64,000 bases of DNA from Solobacterium moorei (GTDB lineage: Bacteria; Bacillota_I; Bacilli_A; Erysipelotrichales; Erysipelotrichaceae): the NCBI RefSeq assembly GCF_036323475.1, contig NZ_AP028934.1, forward strand, positions 310,001 to 374,000. Reading direction: 5' to 3'. Under the pieces are notes generated by a model. It was given only the letters and a program-made list of their open reading frames with translations. It did no database searches and was not told the DNA's origin. Positions 52,880 to 61,251 of the stretch are shown piece by piece. How positions within the stretch are numbered: position 1 is the stretch's first letter; every line of letters starts with the position of its first letter. The translations under genes and the position numbers were made by a program.

Positions 52880-54409
52880 GTCAACCAAAAATGAAAATGT
52901 CTTAAAAATTAACGAACATTAGCGGAGCTATAATAGTTCTGCTTTTTTGTAAATAATTGATATGAATACTTCCTCCAAGGGTGAGATATCGGCGGAATAT
53001 ATACTTTCTTTTTCTCAGGAGTTTCAATGATATTATCGAACTCACCCGAATTTTCTTCAAACACTTGTACTTCTTCTAAGATGTATAGTGTATCCATCGC
53101 ATTGACAAAGATCTTTTGATCAAATGATTCAATAACCAATACCTCCATCTTAGGTCTTAGTGGAATTCTATTGTGTTCCTTGTCATAGGCCATCCAATAC
53201 TTGTTTTTGAACTTGATACAGTTGCCTTGATCGACTATTCTCGATGAAATGATTGCCAATGTTTGATTGATTGTTTCTATATCTGGTTGTACTTCAAATA
53301 CAGAATTGGTACTATTCAAGTGTAGGGCGAACCTTGCATTGAATTCCTTTAGGTAGGATTTTAGGAACTTATTCGCGTCCGCCATACAAGTAATACGAGC
53401 ACGTCTAAGTTCAACTGGCAAACGTGATTGGAAAGTCTGGTTGAGACGTTCGATGCGTCCTTTGGCTTGTGCGATGCTCGTTGTTTTGATTTCGACACCA
53501 AGGTTATGGCAGGCGTAGGAGAACTGTGTGAAGGTATCCTCGTCGTCGAAGGCCTTGGTTTTCTTTCTGTATTCAAATACGGTTCGTTTATCCGTATAGA
53601 ATAGAGCGGGTATGCCATAGTCGACTAGTATCTGATGGAAAACGTTGTAATAGCCACATAGGGTCTCTTGTATATCAAAGTAGGCTCCAACAGCAGTACC
53701 GGTCGCATCATCTACAGCTAGGTGTAGATGCCATATCTCGCCAGGAATCCATTCGTAGCTTGAAGCGTCCATTTGAATCATCTCTCCCATATATTTGGAT
53801 CTAGATCTTCGTGAATGAGGCGTATCATCTTCAATTGATTCGATTTGTTCATTGATTGCGTTTCTGGCCTTTGTAGATGTTGTTTGGTCTAATCGTTTTG
53901 TCAAACGTTCCTTTAATTGTTTCTTGGTTTTTCGATGGGCCTTTGGGGACAAGACATCGTGTTCTGATAACCAGTTTCTAATAGTGGTGTCACTGATGGA
54001 GATGCCGAGGTCCATCTGGACGATTTCACTGAAATGAGTGATGTTGGCATCAAGATACTCGTTAAGATAGAGTTCAATGATTTTGTTTTTCGTTTCCAGT
54101 GAGAATGTGTTTGATGGTAATCGTCCACGATTACCATGTGAAAATGAGGATTTGCCTTCAGACTTATAACGTGTAATCAGGCGGTTGATAGTACGAATAG
54201 AACAATTTAGTTTTAATGCCGCACGGCGTTTATTGCCAGAATGATCAACCAGTTCTTTAATAATGTTGTATTTGTTTTCTTCCATAGGGGTTAATATAAT
54301 CTTTTTCATATTCAATCCAATCTAATGGAATGAATCATAACAATTCCTTTCTATAAATGGGGCATTTTCCCTTTCGGTTCATTAAGACAATATCAACTTC
54401 GATTCAGAC
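52880..54409 (-). mobile_element. IS1202-like (ISNCY) insertion sequence
   Basis: A 1530-base element flanked by identical 27-base direct repeats, matching the very long duplications known for the IS1202 group. Both ends begin with GTC and share an inward-facing TGTCTTAA block (52898-52905 on the left, mirrored near the right end), forming an imperfect inverted repeat. It carries one intact transposase gene and has landed inside a terminator hairpin. Confidence 0.88.
52909..54315 (-). CDS. ISNCY/IS1202-type transposase
   Basis: A 468-residue DDE transposase, apparently intact. An N-terminal helix-turn-helix (AALKLNCSIRTINRLITRYK) and a second one (ISDTTIRNWLSEHDVL) bind the ends; the catalytic core shows MIQMDASSYEW, FYTDKRTVFEY and AQAKGRIERLNQTFQSRLP. 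These wordings, the length and the 27-base target duplication fit the IS1202 group rather than IS481 or IS3. Confidence 0.88.
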   Translation of the reverse strand: MNMKKIILTPMEENKYNIIKELVDHSGNKRRAALKLNCSIRTINRLITRYKSEGKSSFSHGNRGRLPSNTFSLETKNKIIELYLNEYLDANITHFSEIVQMDLGISISDTTIRNWLSEHDVLSPKAHRKTKKQLKERLTKRLDQTTSTKARNAINEQIESIEDDTPHSRRSRSKYMGEMIQMDASSYEWIPGEIWHLHLAVDDATGTAVGAYFDIQETLCGYYNVFHQILVDYGIPALFYTDKRTVFEYRKKTKAFDDEDTFTQFSYACHNLGVEIKTTSIAQAKGRIERLNQTFQSRLPVELRRARITCMADANKFLKSYLKEFNARFALHLNSTNSVFEVQPDIETINQTLAIISSRIVDQGNCIKFKNKYWMAYDKEHNRIPLRPKMEVLVIESFDQKIFVNAMDTLYILEEVQVFEENSGEFDNIIETPEKKKVYIPPISHPWRKYSYQLFTKKQNYYSSANVR

Positions 54410-54436
54410 AAACCTTCGAAAGAAGGTTTTTTCTCT
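54410..54436 (+). terminator. Duplicated terminator, right copy of 27-base target duplication
   Basis: Identical to 52853-52879. Its last T is the first base of the malR -35 box, so it also insulates malR from transcription out of the IS. Confidence 0.88.
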
Positions 54437-54502
54437 TGACACTTTGTAAACGCTAACATATTATTTTGATGTATCCTGTAAACGTTTCCGTAAACGGTTA
54501 CG
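54436..54502 (+). promoter_or_regulatory. malR promoter with LacI-type operators
   Basis: TTGACA (54436-54441) and TATTAT (54459-54464), 17-base spacer. Operator-like sites: TGTAAACGCTAACA in the spacer (54445-54458), TGTAAACGTTTCC (54477-54489) and the near-palindrome CGTAAACGGTTACG (54489-54502). The layout suggests autorepression by MalR. Confidence 0.75.
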
Positions 54503-54519
54503 AGTAAAAGGGGTTTTAA

Positions 54520-55551
54520 ATGACGACAATTAAAGATATTGCACGTATTTCAGGGTATAGCATTGGAACAGTTTCCAGAGTTATCAATAACCATCCTGAT
54601 GTTAGTGTGGTAGCAAAGAGAAAAATTGAAAAGGTAATTAAGGACGAAAAGTTTGAACCAAACTCAAATGCGAAACTTTTAAAACAATCTGCGACATCCG
54701 CAATTACGATTTTGATTAAGGGATTGCACAATGCATTCTTCAGCATCATAGTCGAAAAGATGCAAAGTTATCTGCAGGAAAGCGGTGAAGATGTCTCGGT
54801 CGTATACTTGGATGAACTTGAAAATGAAGTGGAAGTAGCAATTCGCATCTGTAGTGAGAAGAAACCAAAGGGTTTAATCTTCTTGGGTGGCAATCAGAAA
54901 TATTTCCGTGAGTCATTTGCGAGCATCAAAGTACCATGCGTGCTCTGTTCAGAGAGTGCAGCAGGGATGAACTTTAGTAATCTTTCTAGCTTTACGACAG
55001 ATGATAGAGAAGCGGCATGCGCAGCAGCGGAATACTTGATTCGCTCTGGACACAGAAAGATCGGAATTGTATGTGGTTCGGCTGTATCAGAAGCGGGATT
55101 GATTGGTTCAAAACGTGTTGAAAGCGCAATCGCAGCGTTTAAAGAAAACAAGATACCGTTTAATAAACGTAAGCAGTTTGTGCCAGGAAAGTTCTCACTT
55201 GAAGATGGATATAACGGTACGATGAAATTATTAGACCGTTATCCAGAAGTTACCGCAATCTATGCGGTCAGTGACGTTGTGGCAATTGGCGCACTACGTG
55301 CAATCAATGACCGTAAGTTAAAGGTTCCACAAGATATATCCATCATCGGTAATGATGGCATTGACTTTGCAAGGTATGTAACACCACGTCTAGCAACTGT
55401 TGAGCAAGATGCTTCACAACTTGCCAAACGCAGTGTAGATGACTTGTTATTAAGATTAAATTACAATAAACCTGTCATACATGAAATTATTCCATTCCAT
55501 GTATTAGCGGGAGAAAGTATTCGTATTAAAAAACCAGTGGAGGAAAAGTAA
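54520..55551 (+). CDS. malR: LacI-family transcriptional regulator of the maltose locus
   Basis: A 343-residue repressor. Residues 2-23 (TIKDIARISGYSIGTVSRVI) are the LacI helix-turn-helix and hinge; the rest is a periplasmic-binding-protein fold (about 58-335) with AIYAVSDVVAIGALRAIND and ISIIGNDGIDFARYVTP as ligand-domain landmarks. AAAAGGGG precedes the ATG. One base separates its stop from malK. Sites before both malR and malE share the 13-mer TGTAAACGTTTCC, so it probably represses both; maltodextrin as inducer is inferred from context. Confidence 0.88.
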   Translation: MTTIKDIARISGYSIGTVSRVINNHPDVSVVAKRKIEKVIKDEKFEPNSNAKLLKQSATSAITILIKGLHNAFFSIIVEKMQSYLQESGEDVSVVYLDELENEVEVAIRICSEKKPKGLIFLGGNQKYFRESFASIKVPCVLCSESAAGMNFSNLSSFTTDDREAACAAAEYLIRSGHRKIGIVCGSAVSEAGLIGSKRVESAIAAFKENKIPFNKRKQFVPGKFSLEDGYNGTMKLLDRYPEVTAIYAVSDVVAIGALRAINDRKLKVPQDISIIGNDGIDFARYVTPRLATVEQDASQLAKRSVDDLLLRLNYNKPVIHEIIPFHVLAGESIRIKKPVEEK

Positions 55552-55552
55552 G

Positions 55553-56725
55553 ATGTCAACAGTAAGTCTAAAGCATGTCCAAAAAATTTACCCAAACAGT
55601 GGTGAGGTAAAAAAGAAGGGCGAAGTAAAGAAAACAAACCTTAAGATTACAGATGAAGGTGTTGTTGCGGTTGATGATTTCAACCTAGAGATTGCCGATG
55701 GGGAATTCATTGTATTAGTAGGTCCTTCTGGTTGTGGTAAGTCCACAACATTACGTATGATTGCGGGATTAGAAGATATTACTCGTGGAGAATTATTCAT
55801 TGATGGTAAGTTAATGAACAACGTATCTCCTAAAGATCGTGATATTGCGATGGTTTTTCAGAACTATGCGTTATATCCACATATGAGTGTTCGTCAAAAT
55901 CTTGAATTCCCACTCAAGATGCACAAAGTTCCAGCTGATGAAATCAAGGTTAAGGTTGAAGAAGCGGCTGAAATTTTGGACTTAACGCCATATCTAGACC
56001 GTAAGCCTAAGGCTTTATCCGGTGGACAAAGACAGCGTGTTGCGATTGGACGTGCAATTGTACGTAATCCAAGACTACTGTTGATGGATGAGCCACTCTC
56101 TAACTTGGATGCGAAGTTAAGAAACCAGATGCGTGCTGAAATCATCAAGTTAAGACAGAAGATTAAGGCAACATTTGTCTATGTAACACACGACCAGACA
56201 GAAGCGATGACACTTGGCGACCGTATCGTCATCATGAAGGATGGTGTTATCCAGCAGGTAGGAACACCACAGCAATTATTTGATCATCCAATTAATGAGT
56301 TCGTAGCTGGCTTTATCGGTATGCCACAGATGAACTTCTATAGCGGTGAACTCTTAAAGAATGAAGCCGGTAAATACTGTGTGAAGTTAGATGATGCGGT
56401 GATGGAGGTTTCTGAAGAGAAACAAGCACTCTTGGCTAAAAAGAATGTACAACCACAGCCAATTACAGTTGGTGTACGTCCAGAACACATCTCACTTGGT
56501 GGAGATAGTGGACAGACAATCGAAGGTATCGTTGACGTAAGTGAAATGATGGGTTCTGCAATTCATTTACACGTAAATGCGTGTGGTAAGGATAGCATTA
56601 TCATCGTTCCAACATTGGATTTAAATGGTAGAACATTCAAGATCGGCGATAAGATCGACTTTATATTTGGTGGTAATGTAATGCACATCTTTGGTAGAGA
56701 ATCTCATCAGAATTTAGAGTATTAA
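55553..56725 (+). CDS. malK: ABC transporter ATPase, MalK/MsmK type
   Basis: Energises the maltodextrin importer at the inner membrane face. Residues 1-250 form the ATPase: Walker A GPSGCGKSTTLRM, Q-loop FQNYALYPHM, signature LSGGQRQRVAIG, Walker B LLLMDEPLSNLDAK and H-loop THDQTEAM. The C-terminal 130 residues are the MalK regulatory (TOBE) domain with VGVRPEHISL. A basic insert (KKKGEVKKTNLK, about 20-31) near the N-terminus is unusual. It follows malR by one base. Confidence 0.93.
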   Translation: MSTVSLKHVQKIYPNSGEVKKKGEVKKTNLKITDEGVVAVDDFNLEIADGEFIVLVGPSGCGKSTTLRMIAGLEDITRGELFIDGKLMNNVSPKDRDIAMVFQNYALYPHMSVRQNLEFPLKMHKVPADEIKVKVEEAAEILDLTPYLDRKPKALSGGQRQRVAIGRAIVRNPRLLLMDEPLSNLDAKLRNQMRAEIIKLRQKIKATFVYVTHDQTEAMTLGDRIVIMKDGVIQQVGTPQQLFDHPINEFVAGFIGMPQMNFYSGELLKNEAGKYCVKLDDAVMEVSEEKQALLAKKNVQPQPITVGVRPEHISLGGDSGQTIEGIVDVSEMMGSAIHLHVNACGKDSIIIVPTLDLNGRTFKIGDKIDFIFGGNVMHIFGRESHQNLEY

Positions 56726-56748
56726 TTTCAAAATTTCATAAAAAGATA

Positions 56749-56816
56749 TTGAAATTTGAAAGCGCTTTGCATAAAATAAGACTATAGAGTTGTAAACGTT
56801 TCCAGTAACGTTTACG
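56749..56816 (+). promoter_or_regulatory. malE promoter with cre site and MalR operators
   Basis: TTGAAA (56749-56754) and TAAAAT (56772-56777), 17-base spacer. TGAAAGCGCTTTGCA (56757-56771) in the spacer resembles a CcpA cre site. Downstream TGTAAACGTTTCC (56791-56803) and the inverted CAGTAACGTTTACG (56803-56816) match the malR operators and lie where a repressor would block transcription. Confidence 0.75.
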
Positions 56817-56843
56817 AAATCATAGACTTTTTCGGAGGAAAAC

Positions 56844-58079
56844 ATGAAAAGTACAAAGTTAGTATCACTTGGTTTGGCTGCTTTAATGGGTATCTCTGCA
56901 TTAGCAGGATGCGGCGGCAAGAAAGAATCAAACACAACAGCTTCAGATTCAAAGGAAGTAACACTTACAGTGTGGACACCATCTGAAGACCAATCAGACG
57001 AACAGGGCAACTGGCTCAAGAAGCAATTAGATGCTTTCCAGGAAGCTCACCCAGAATGGAAGTTAACATTCAACACAGGTGTATGTCCTGAAGGTGATGC
57101 GAAGACATTAGTAGCAGCTGATCCATCAGCAGCAGCTGACGTTTACATGTTCGCAAACGACCAGATTCCTGATTTATTAAAAGCTAACGCAATCGCCGAA
57201 TTAGGTGGATCTGCAGTTGAAGCAATTAAGAAGAACAACAGCGATATTACTGTTGATACAGTAACTTATGAAAACTCTGTATATGGTGTTCCATTTACAG
57301 CAAACACATGGTTCATGTATTATGACAAGCGCGTCTTCACAGAAGATGATGCAAAGAACTTAGATACAATGCTTACAAAGGGTAAGGTCGGTTTCCCACT
57401 TTCTAACTCTTGGTATATCGCAGCGTTCTACGCAGCTAACGGATGCACATTATTCGGTGCTAATGGAACAGATGCTAAGGCTGGTATCGACTTCGGTGGT
57501 GATAAGGGTACAGCAGTTACAAATTACTTAGTTGACTTAGTTCAAAACCCTAACTTCAAGGATGCGTCTGGTTTAACACCAAGCACATTAGCTGATGGTA
57601 CAATCAATGCATTATTCTCAGGCGCTTGGGATTACAAGGCAGTTGTTGATGCTTTAGGTGAAGAGAATGTTGGCATCATTGCTCCTCCTAAGTACACATT
57701 AAATGGCAAGGAATTACAGTTAAAGGCATTCGCAGGTTCTAAGGCTATTGGTGTTAACCCAACAAGTAAGAATCCAGAAGTTGCAGTTGCATTAGCTTCA
57801 TTCTTAGGTAGCGCAAAGGCTCAACAAGCTCACTACGACTTACGTAATATCATTCCTACAGACACATCATTGAATGTTTCTGATGCATTGGCTAAGGCAC
57901 AGATGGATACAATGGACTTTGCTTCAATCGTACAGCCACTACAGTCAGGCATGGGTCAATATTGGACACCAGCAGAATCAATGGGTAAGGAAATCATTGC
58001 CGGTACAGTAACACACGAAAATGCTGCTGAAAAGACAGAGAGCATGAACAAGGCAATGAACACTGCTTCCGTTCAATAA
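56844..58079 (+). CDS. malE: Maltose/maltodextrin-binding lipoprotein
   Basis: Extracytoplasmic solute receptor of the importer. The signal peptide ends in lipobox ALAGC (C23), followed by a Ser/Thr/Asn-rich linker and a cluster B (MalE-type) binding protein: VTLTVWTPSEDQSDEQGNWL, the PFTANTWFMYYDKRVF segment and EVAVALASFLGSAKAQQ. Length 411 fits. CGGAGGA precedes the ATG. A stable hairpin separates it from malF, which would raise its transcript level over the permeases. Confidence 0.93.
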   Translation: MKSTKLVSLGLAALMGISALAGCGGKKESNTTASDSKEVTLTVWTPSEDQSDEQGNWLKKQLDAFQEAHPEWKLTFNTGVCPEGDAKTLVAADPSAAADVYMFANDQIPDLLKANAIAELGGSAVEAIKKNNSDITVDTVTYENSVYGVPFTANTWFMYYDKRVFTEDDAKNLDTMLTKGKVGFPLSNSWYIAAFYAANGCTLFGANGTDAKAGIDFGGDKGTAVTNYLVDLVQNPNFKDASGLTPSTLADGTINALFSGAWDYKAVVDALGEENVGIIAPPKYTLNGKELQLKAFAGSKAIGVNPTSKNPEVAVALASFLGSAKAQQAHYDLRNIIPTDTSLNVSDALAKAQMDTMDFASIVQPLQSGMGQYWTPAESMGKEIIAGTVTHENAAEKTESMNKAMNTASVQ

Positions 58080-58097
58080 TATTGCATTACTGATTAA

Positions 58098-58135
58098 AAG
58101 AATGTGGTTGAGATACTTATTTTAACCGCATTCTT
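58098..58135 (+). promoter_or_regulatory. Intercistronic hairpin between malE and malF
   Basis: AAGAATGTGGTT (58098-58109) pairs with AACCGCATTCTT (58124-58135, one G-U pair) around a 14-base loop. It has no good T tract, so it more likely stabilises malE mRNA or partly terminates. Confidence 0.6.
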
Positions 58136-58162
58136 CTTCGTTTATAGAATTGAGGTAATCGT

Positions 58163-59521
58163 ATGGAAAATAAAAAGATTCAGGACAAAGTCACCGTGTT
58201 AAAAGCGATAACATCCGGTGATTTACAAACGAAGCTATCCATCCCATTTATGGGACTTGGTGTATTTTTGAAAGGGCAGAAAATCAAAGGTTGCCTCATA
58301 TTCCTTCTGGAAGTAGCGTTCTTCTTATACATGGCTACTTCTGGTATCCATGCTTTATCATTGCTACCGTCACTGGGTGATGAAGCACAAGGCAAAGTGT
58401 GGAATGAAGCAAAACAAATCTTTGAATATACTGCCGGAGATAACTCACAGCTTATCCTCTTATTTGGTGTTGTTGCATTATTTGTCATCGCAGGTTTTAT
58501 CCTCTTATGGGTATTACAGATCAAACATGCATACAAACTACAATTAAAGAAAGCAAACAATGAACACATTAATTCCTTCAAGGAAGATTTGAAGTCTCTA
58601 TTAGATGGAAACTTACATATCACATTGATGTCATTACCTTGTGTAGGTATCTTAGTATTTAACATCGTGCCACTGGTTTACATGATCAGTATGGCATTTA
58701 CATCCTATTCCAAAGAAGATGAACACTTACAGTTGTTTGATTGGAATGGCTTAACACAGTTTAAGCGTGTATTAAACTTCAGCGGTAACATGGGTAGACA
58801 GTTCTGGCATGTACTTGCTTGGACAGTTGTATGGGCTCTTGTTGCAACATTCTTAAACTACATTACAGGTATGATCCTTGCAATGATTATCAATCGTAAG
58901 GAAACAAAGGCAAAGGGATTCTGGCGTTTCTGCTTTGTATTATCCATTGCTGTACCACAGTTTATTTCCTTGATGATTATGAATATCATGTTACAACCAT
59001 CAGGTGCAATCAACGTGTTATTACAGAACAATGGATTAATCAGTGCGCCACTACCATTCTTAACAGATGCGATGTGGGCTAGAATCACAATTATCATAAT
59101 CAACTTATGGATTGGTATTCCATATACAATGCTACAGGTAACAGGTATCCTACAGAACATTCCAGGCGAGCTCTATGAAGCAGCTCGTATGGATGGTGCA
59201 GGGCCAGTGAAGATCTTCTTCAAGATTACACTTCCGTACATGTTATTTGTTACAACACCATACTTGATTACATCATTTGTTGGCAATATCAATAACTTTA
59301 ACGTTATCTATCTCTTATCAGGTGGTGGACCAACATACGTTGGAGATACTGCAGGTCAGACAGACTTGCTCGTAACATGGTTGTACAAGTTAACAATCGA
59401 TCAACAGTACTACAACTTGGGTGCAGTTATCGGTATCTTGACATTCATCATCTTAACAACAGTTACATTGATCACATATCGTAGATCGAAGTCTTATCAG
59501 AATGAGGAGGCGTTCATGTAA
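58163..59521 (+). CDS. malF: Maltodextrin ABC permease MalF
   Basis: One of two channel subunits. The 452 residues include an N-terminal extension with extra hydrophobic segments (about 30-120, including LILLFGVVALFVIAGFILLW) and the MetI-type permease core with the EAA loop ELYEAARMDGAGPVKIFFKI (about 337-356), which contacts MalK. Its stop codon overlaps the malG ATG by one base, so the two subunits are made together. Confidence 0.93.
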   Translation: MENKKIQDKVTVLKAITSGDLQTKLSIPFMGLGVFLKGQKIKGCLIFLLEVAFFLYMATSGIHALSLLPSLGDEAQGKVWNEAKQIFEYTAGDNSQLILLFGVVALFVIAGFILLWVLQIKHAYKLQLKKANNEHINSFKEDLKSLLDGNLHITLMSLPCVGILVFNIVPLVYMISMAFTSYSKEDEHLQLFDWNGLTQFKRVLNFSGNMGRQFWHVLAWTVVWALVATFLNYITGMILAMIINRKETKAKGFWRFCFVLSIAVPQFISLMIMNIMLQPSGAINVLLQNNGLISAPLPFLTDAMWARITIIIINLWIGIPYTMLQVTGILQNIPGELYEAARMDGAGPVKIFFKITLPYMLFVTTPYLITSFVGNINNFNVIYLLSGGGPTYVGDTAGQTDLLVTWLYKLTIDQQYYNLGAVIGILTFIILTTVTLITYRRSKSYQNEEAFM

Positions 59522-60399
59522 TGAGTACGAATACAGTAAAACGTAATAAAAAGAGCGTATCCAGCCGTGTTGGTAACTTCTTCGTTCATGTATTCCTAGC
59601 GATGTTAGCGGCGGTATGGGTATTACCAATTTTCTGGATCATCCTAACCAGCTTTAGAGCTGAACAGGGATCTTATGTAAGTACATTCTTCCCTAAGGGA
59701 TATACACTTGCAAACTACATTAAGTTATTTACGGATCGTAATGTTTTGAACTTCCCACGTATGTTTGGAAATACACTGATCATTGCGGTATTCACATGTA
59801 TTATTTCTACATTCTTCGTATTATCTGTTTCTTATAGCTTATCTCGTATGCGTTTCAAGCTACGTAAGCCATATATGAACTTAGCAATGATTCTTGGCTT
59901 ATTCCCGGGATTCATGGCTATGATTGCTGAATACTATATCTTAAAGGCACTTGGTTTAACAGAAGGCTCTGCAGTACGTCTAGCATTAATTATTGTTTAT
60001 TCTGCTGGTACTGGTTTAGGCTTCCAAATTGCTAAGGGTTACTTTGATACAATTCCGCGTTCTGTCGATGAAGCGGCGATTATGGATGGTGCTACACAGT
60101 GGCAAGTATTCACAAGAATTACAATGCCATTATCCAAGCCAATCATTATCTATACAGTAATGACTTCGTTCATCGCTCCATGGGTAGACTTTATCTTTGC
60201 GAAAGTTATTGTTCGTGCTAACTCAGATCAATTTACAGTTGCAATTGGTCTATGGAATATGTTGCAGAAGGAATATATTAACCAATGGTACACAAGCTTC
60301 GCAGCTGGTGCGGTTATCATCTCTCTTCCAATCGCAATCTTATTCGTATACATGCAGAAATTCTATGTTGAAGGAATGTCTGGCGCTGTTAAAGGATAA
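59521..60399 (+). CDS. malG: Maltodextrin ABC permease MalG
   Basis: Second channel subunit, 292 residues with six spans. VWVLPIFWIILTSFR is the first conserved stretch, and the EAA loop is PRSVDEAAIMDGATQWQVFT (about 178-197). The C-terminus QKFYVEGMSGAVKG is typical of MalG, where the tail reaches into the channel. GGAGG precedes the start inside malF. A terminator follows. Confidence 0.94.
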   Translation: MSTNTVKRNKKSVSSRVGNFFVHVFLAMLAAVWVLPIFWIILTSFRAEQGSYVSTFFPKGYTLANYIKLFTDRNVLNFPRMFGNTLIIAVFTCIISTFFVLSVSYSLSRMRFKLRKPYMNLAMILGLFPGFMAMIAEYYILKALGLTEGSAVRLALIIVYSAGTGLGFQIAKGYFDTIPRSVDEAAIMDGATQWQVFTRITMPLSKPIIIYTVMTSFIAPWVDFIFAKVIVRANSDQFTVAIGLWNMLQKEYINQWYTSFAAGAVIISLPIAILFVYMQKFYVEGMSGAVKG

Positions 60400-60404
60400 C
60401 AAAA

Positions 60405-60437
60405 AAACGGTAGAACCTTTTGGTCCTACCGTTTACT
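60405..60437 (+). terminator. malG terminator
   Basis: AAACGGTAG (60405-60413) pairs with CTACCGTTT (60426-60434), with an inner ACC/GGT stem. The T tract is short, so some read-through to the downstream HAD and GH13 genes is possible. Confidence 0.75.
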
Positions 60438-60480
60438 TTCTAAAATCGTAGTATGATAGATATGAATCAGGAGGACCCAC

Positions 60481-61248
60481 ATGAAAACATATATCTTTGA
60501 CTTGTATGGAACCCTTATTGATGTTCATACAGAATTACATAATCATAAGATATGGAAAGCACTATCAGACATGTATGCATGTTATGGAGCTATCTATACA
60601 CCAGAACAGTTTAAACAAGCGTACTTAAAATTTAATGAAGAAGAGTGGAAACGTGTAGAAACACTACATCCTGATACATATATTGATATTCAATTCAAAA
60701 ATGTATTCAAACGTCTATATGATGAAGCACCACTGCATACAGAAGTATTATCAATCCAAGACAAAGAAACGTGGTTACTCTTTATTGAAACAGAGTTTAG
60801 ACGTTTGACAAGAATACGTTGTAAACCATATCCCAATACTATCAAGACACTACAAGCATTAAAGAAACAAGGTCATCAAATTATTTTGCTATCCAATGCA
60901 CAGCGTTCCTTTGCCTTAGCAGAGATGGGTATCTGTGGCTTGCTTCCGTACTTTGATCATATGTATATCTCTGCTGACTACGGTATTCGTAAGCCAGAGA
61001 AAGCATTTATGCAAAAAGTATTGGATGACCATCACCTGAATGTTCGTGATTGCCTCATGATTGGTAATGAAGTAGGTAGTGATATGCAGGTTGCAGCAGC
61101 TTGTGGTGTATCTGGTATATTATTAAACACAGCACATCGCAAAGAAAAAGAAATTCAAAAAGAATTAGAAACATTACAACAAGAATATCCAGACTTCCAG
61201 TACCGAATCGTTACTTCAGGGGATATTTTAGAAATTTTAGGAGAATAA
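60481..61248 (+). CDS. HAD-superfamily hydrolase with DLYGT motif
   Basis: A 255-residue HAD-IA protein. Motif I is FDLYGTLID (D7, with Tyr at position 9 where phosphatases have the second Asp), motif II LLSNAQRS, the motif III Lys in GIRKPEKAF, and the late acidic motif MIGNEVGSDMQVAAACG. The Tyr variant is seen in dehalogenase-like and some phosphatase members, so the reaction is uncertain. CAGGAGGA precedes the ATG; three bases separate it from the GH13 gene, implying a shared transcript. Confidence 0.82.
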   Translation: MKTYIFDLYGTLIDVHTELHNHKIWKALSDMYACYGAIYTPEQFKQAYLKFNEEEWKRVETLHPDTYIDIQFKNVFKRLYDEAPLHTEVLSIQDKETWLLFIETEFRRLTRIRCKPYPNTIKTLQALKKQGHQIILLSNAQRSFALAEMGICGLLPYFDHMYISADYGIRKPEKAFMQKVLDDHHLNVRDCLMIGNEVGSDMQVAAACGVSGILLNTAHRKEKEIQKELETLQQEYPDFQYRIVTSGDILEILGE

Positions 61249-61251
61249 GTT

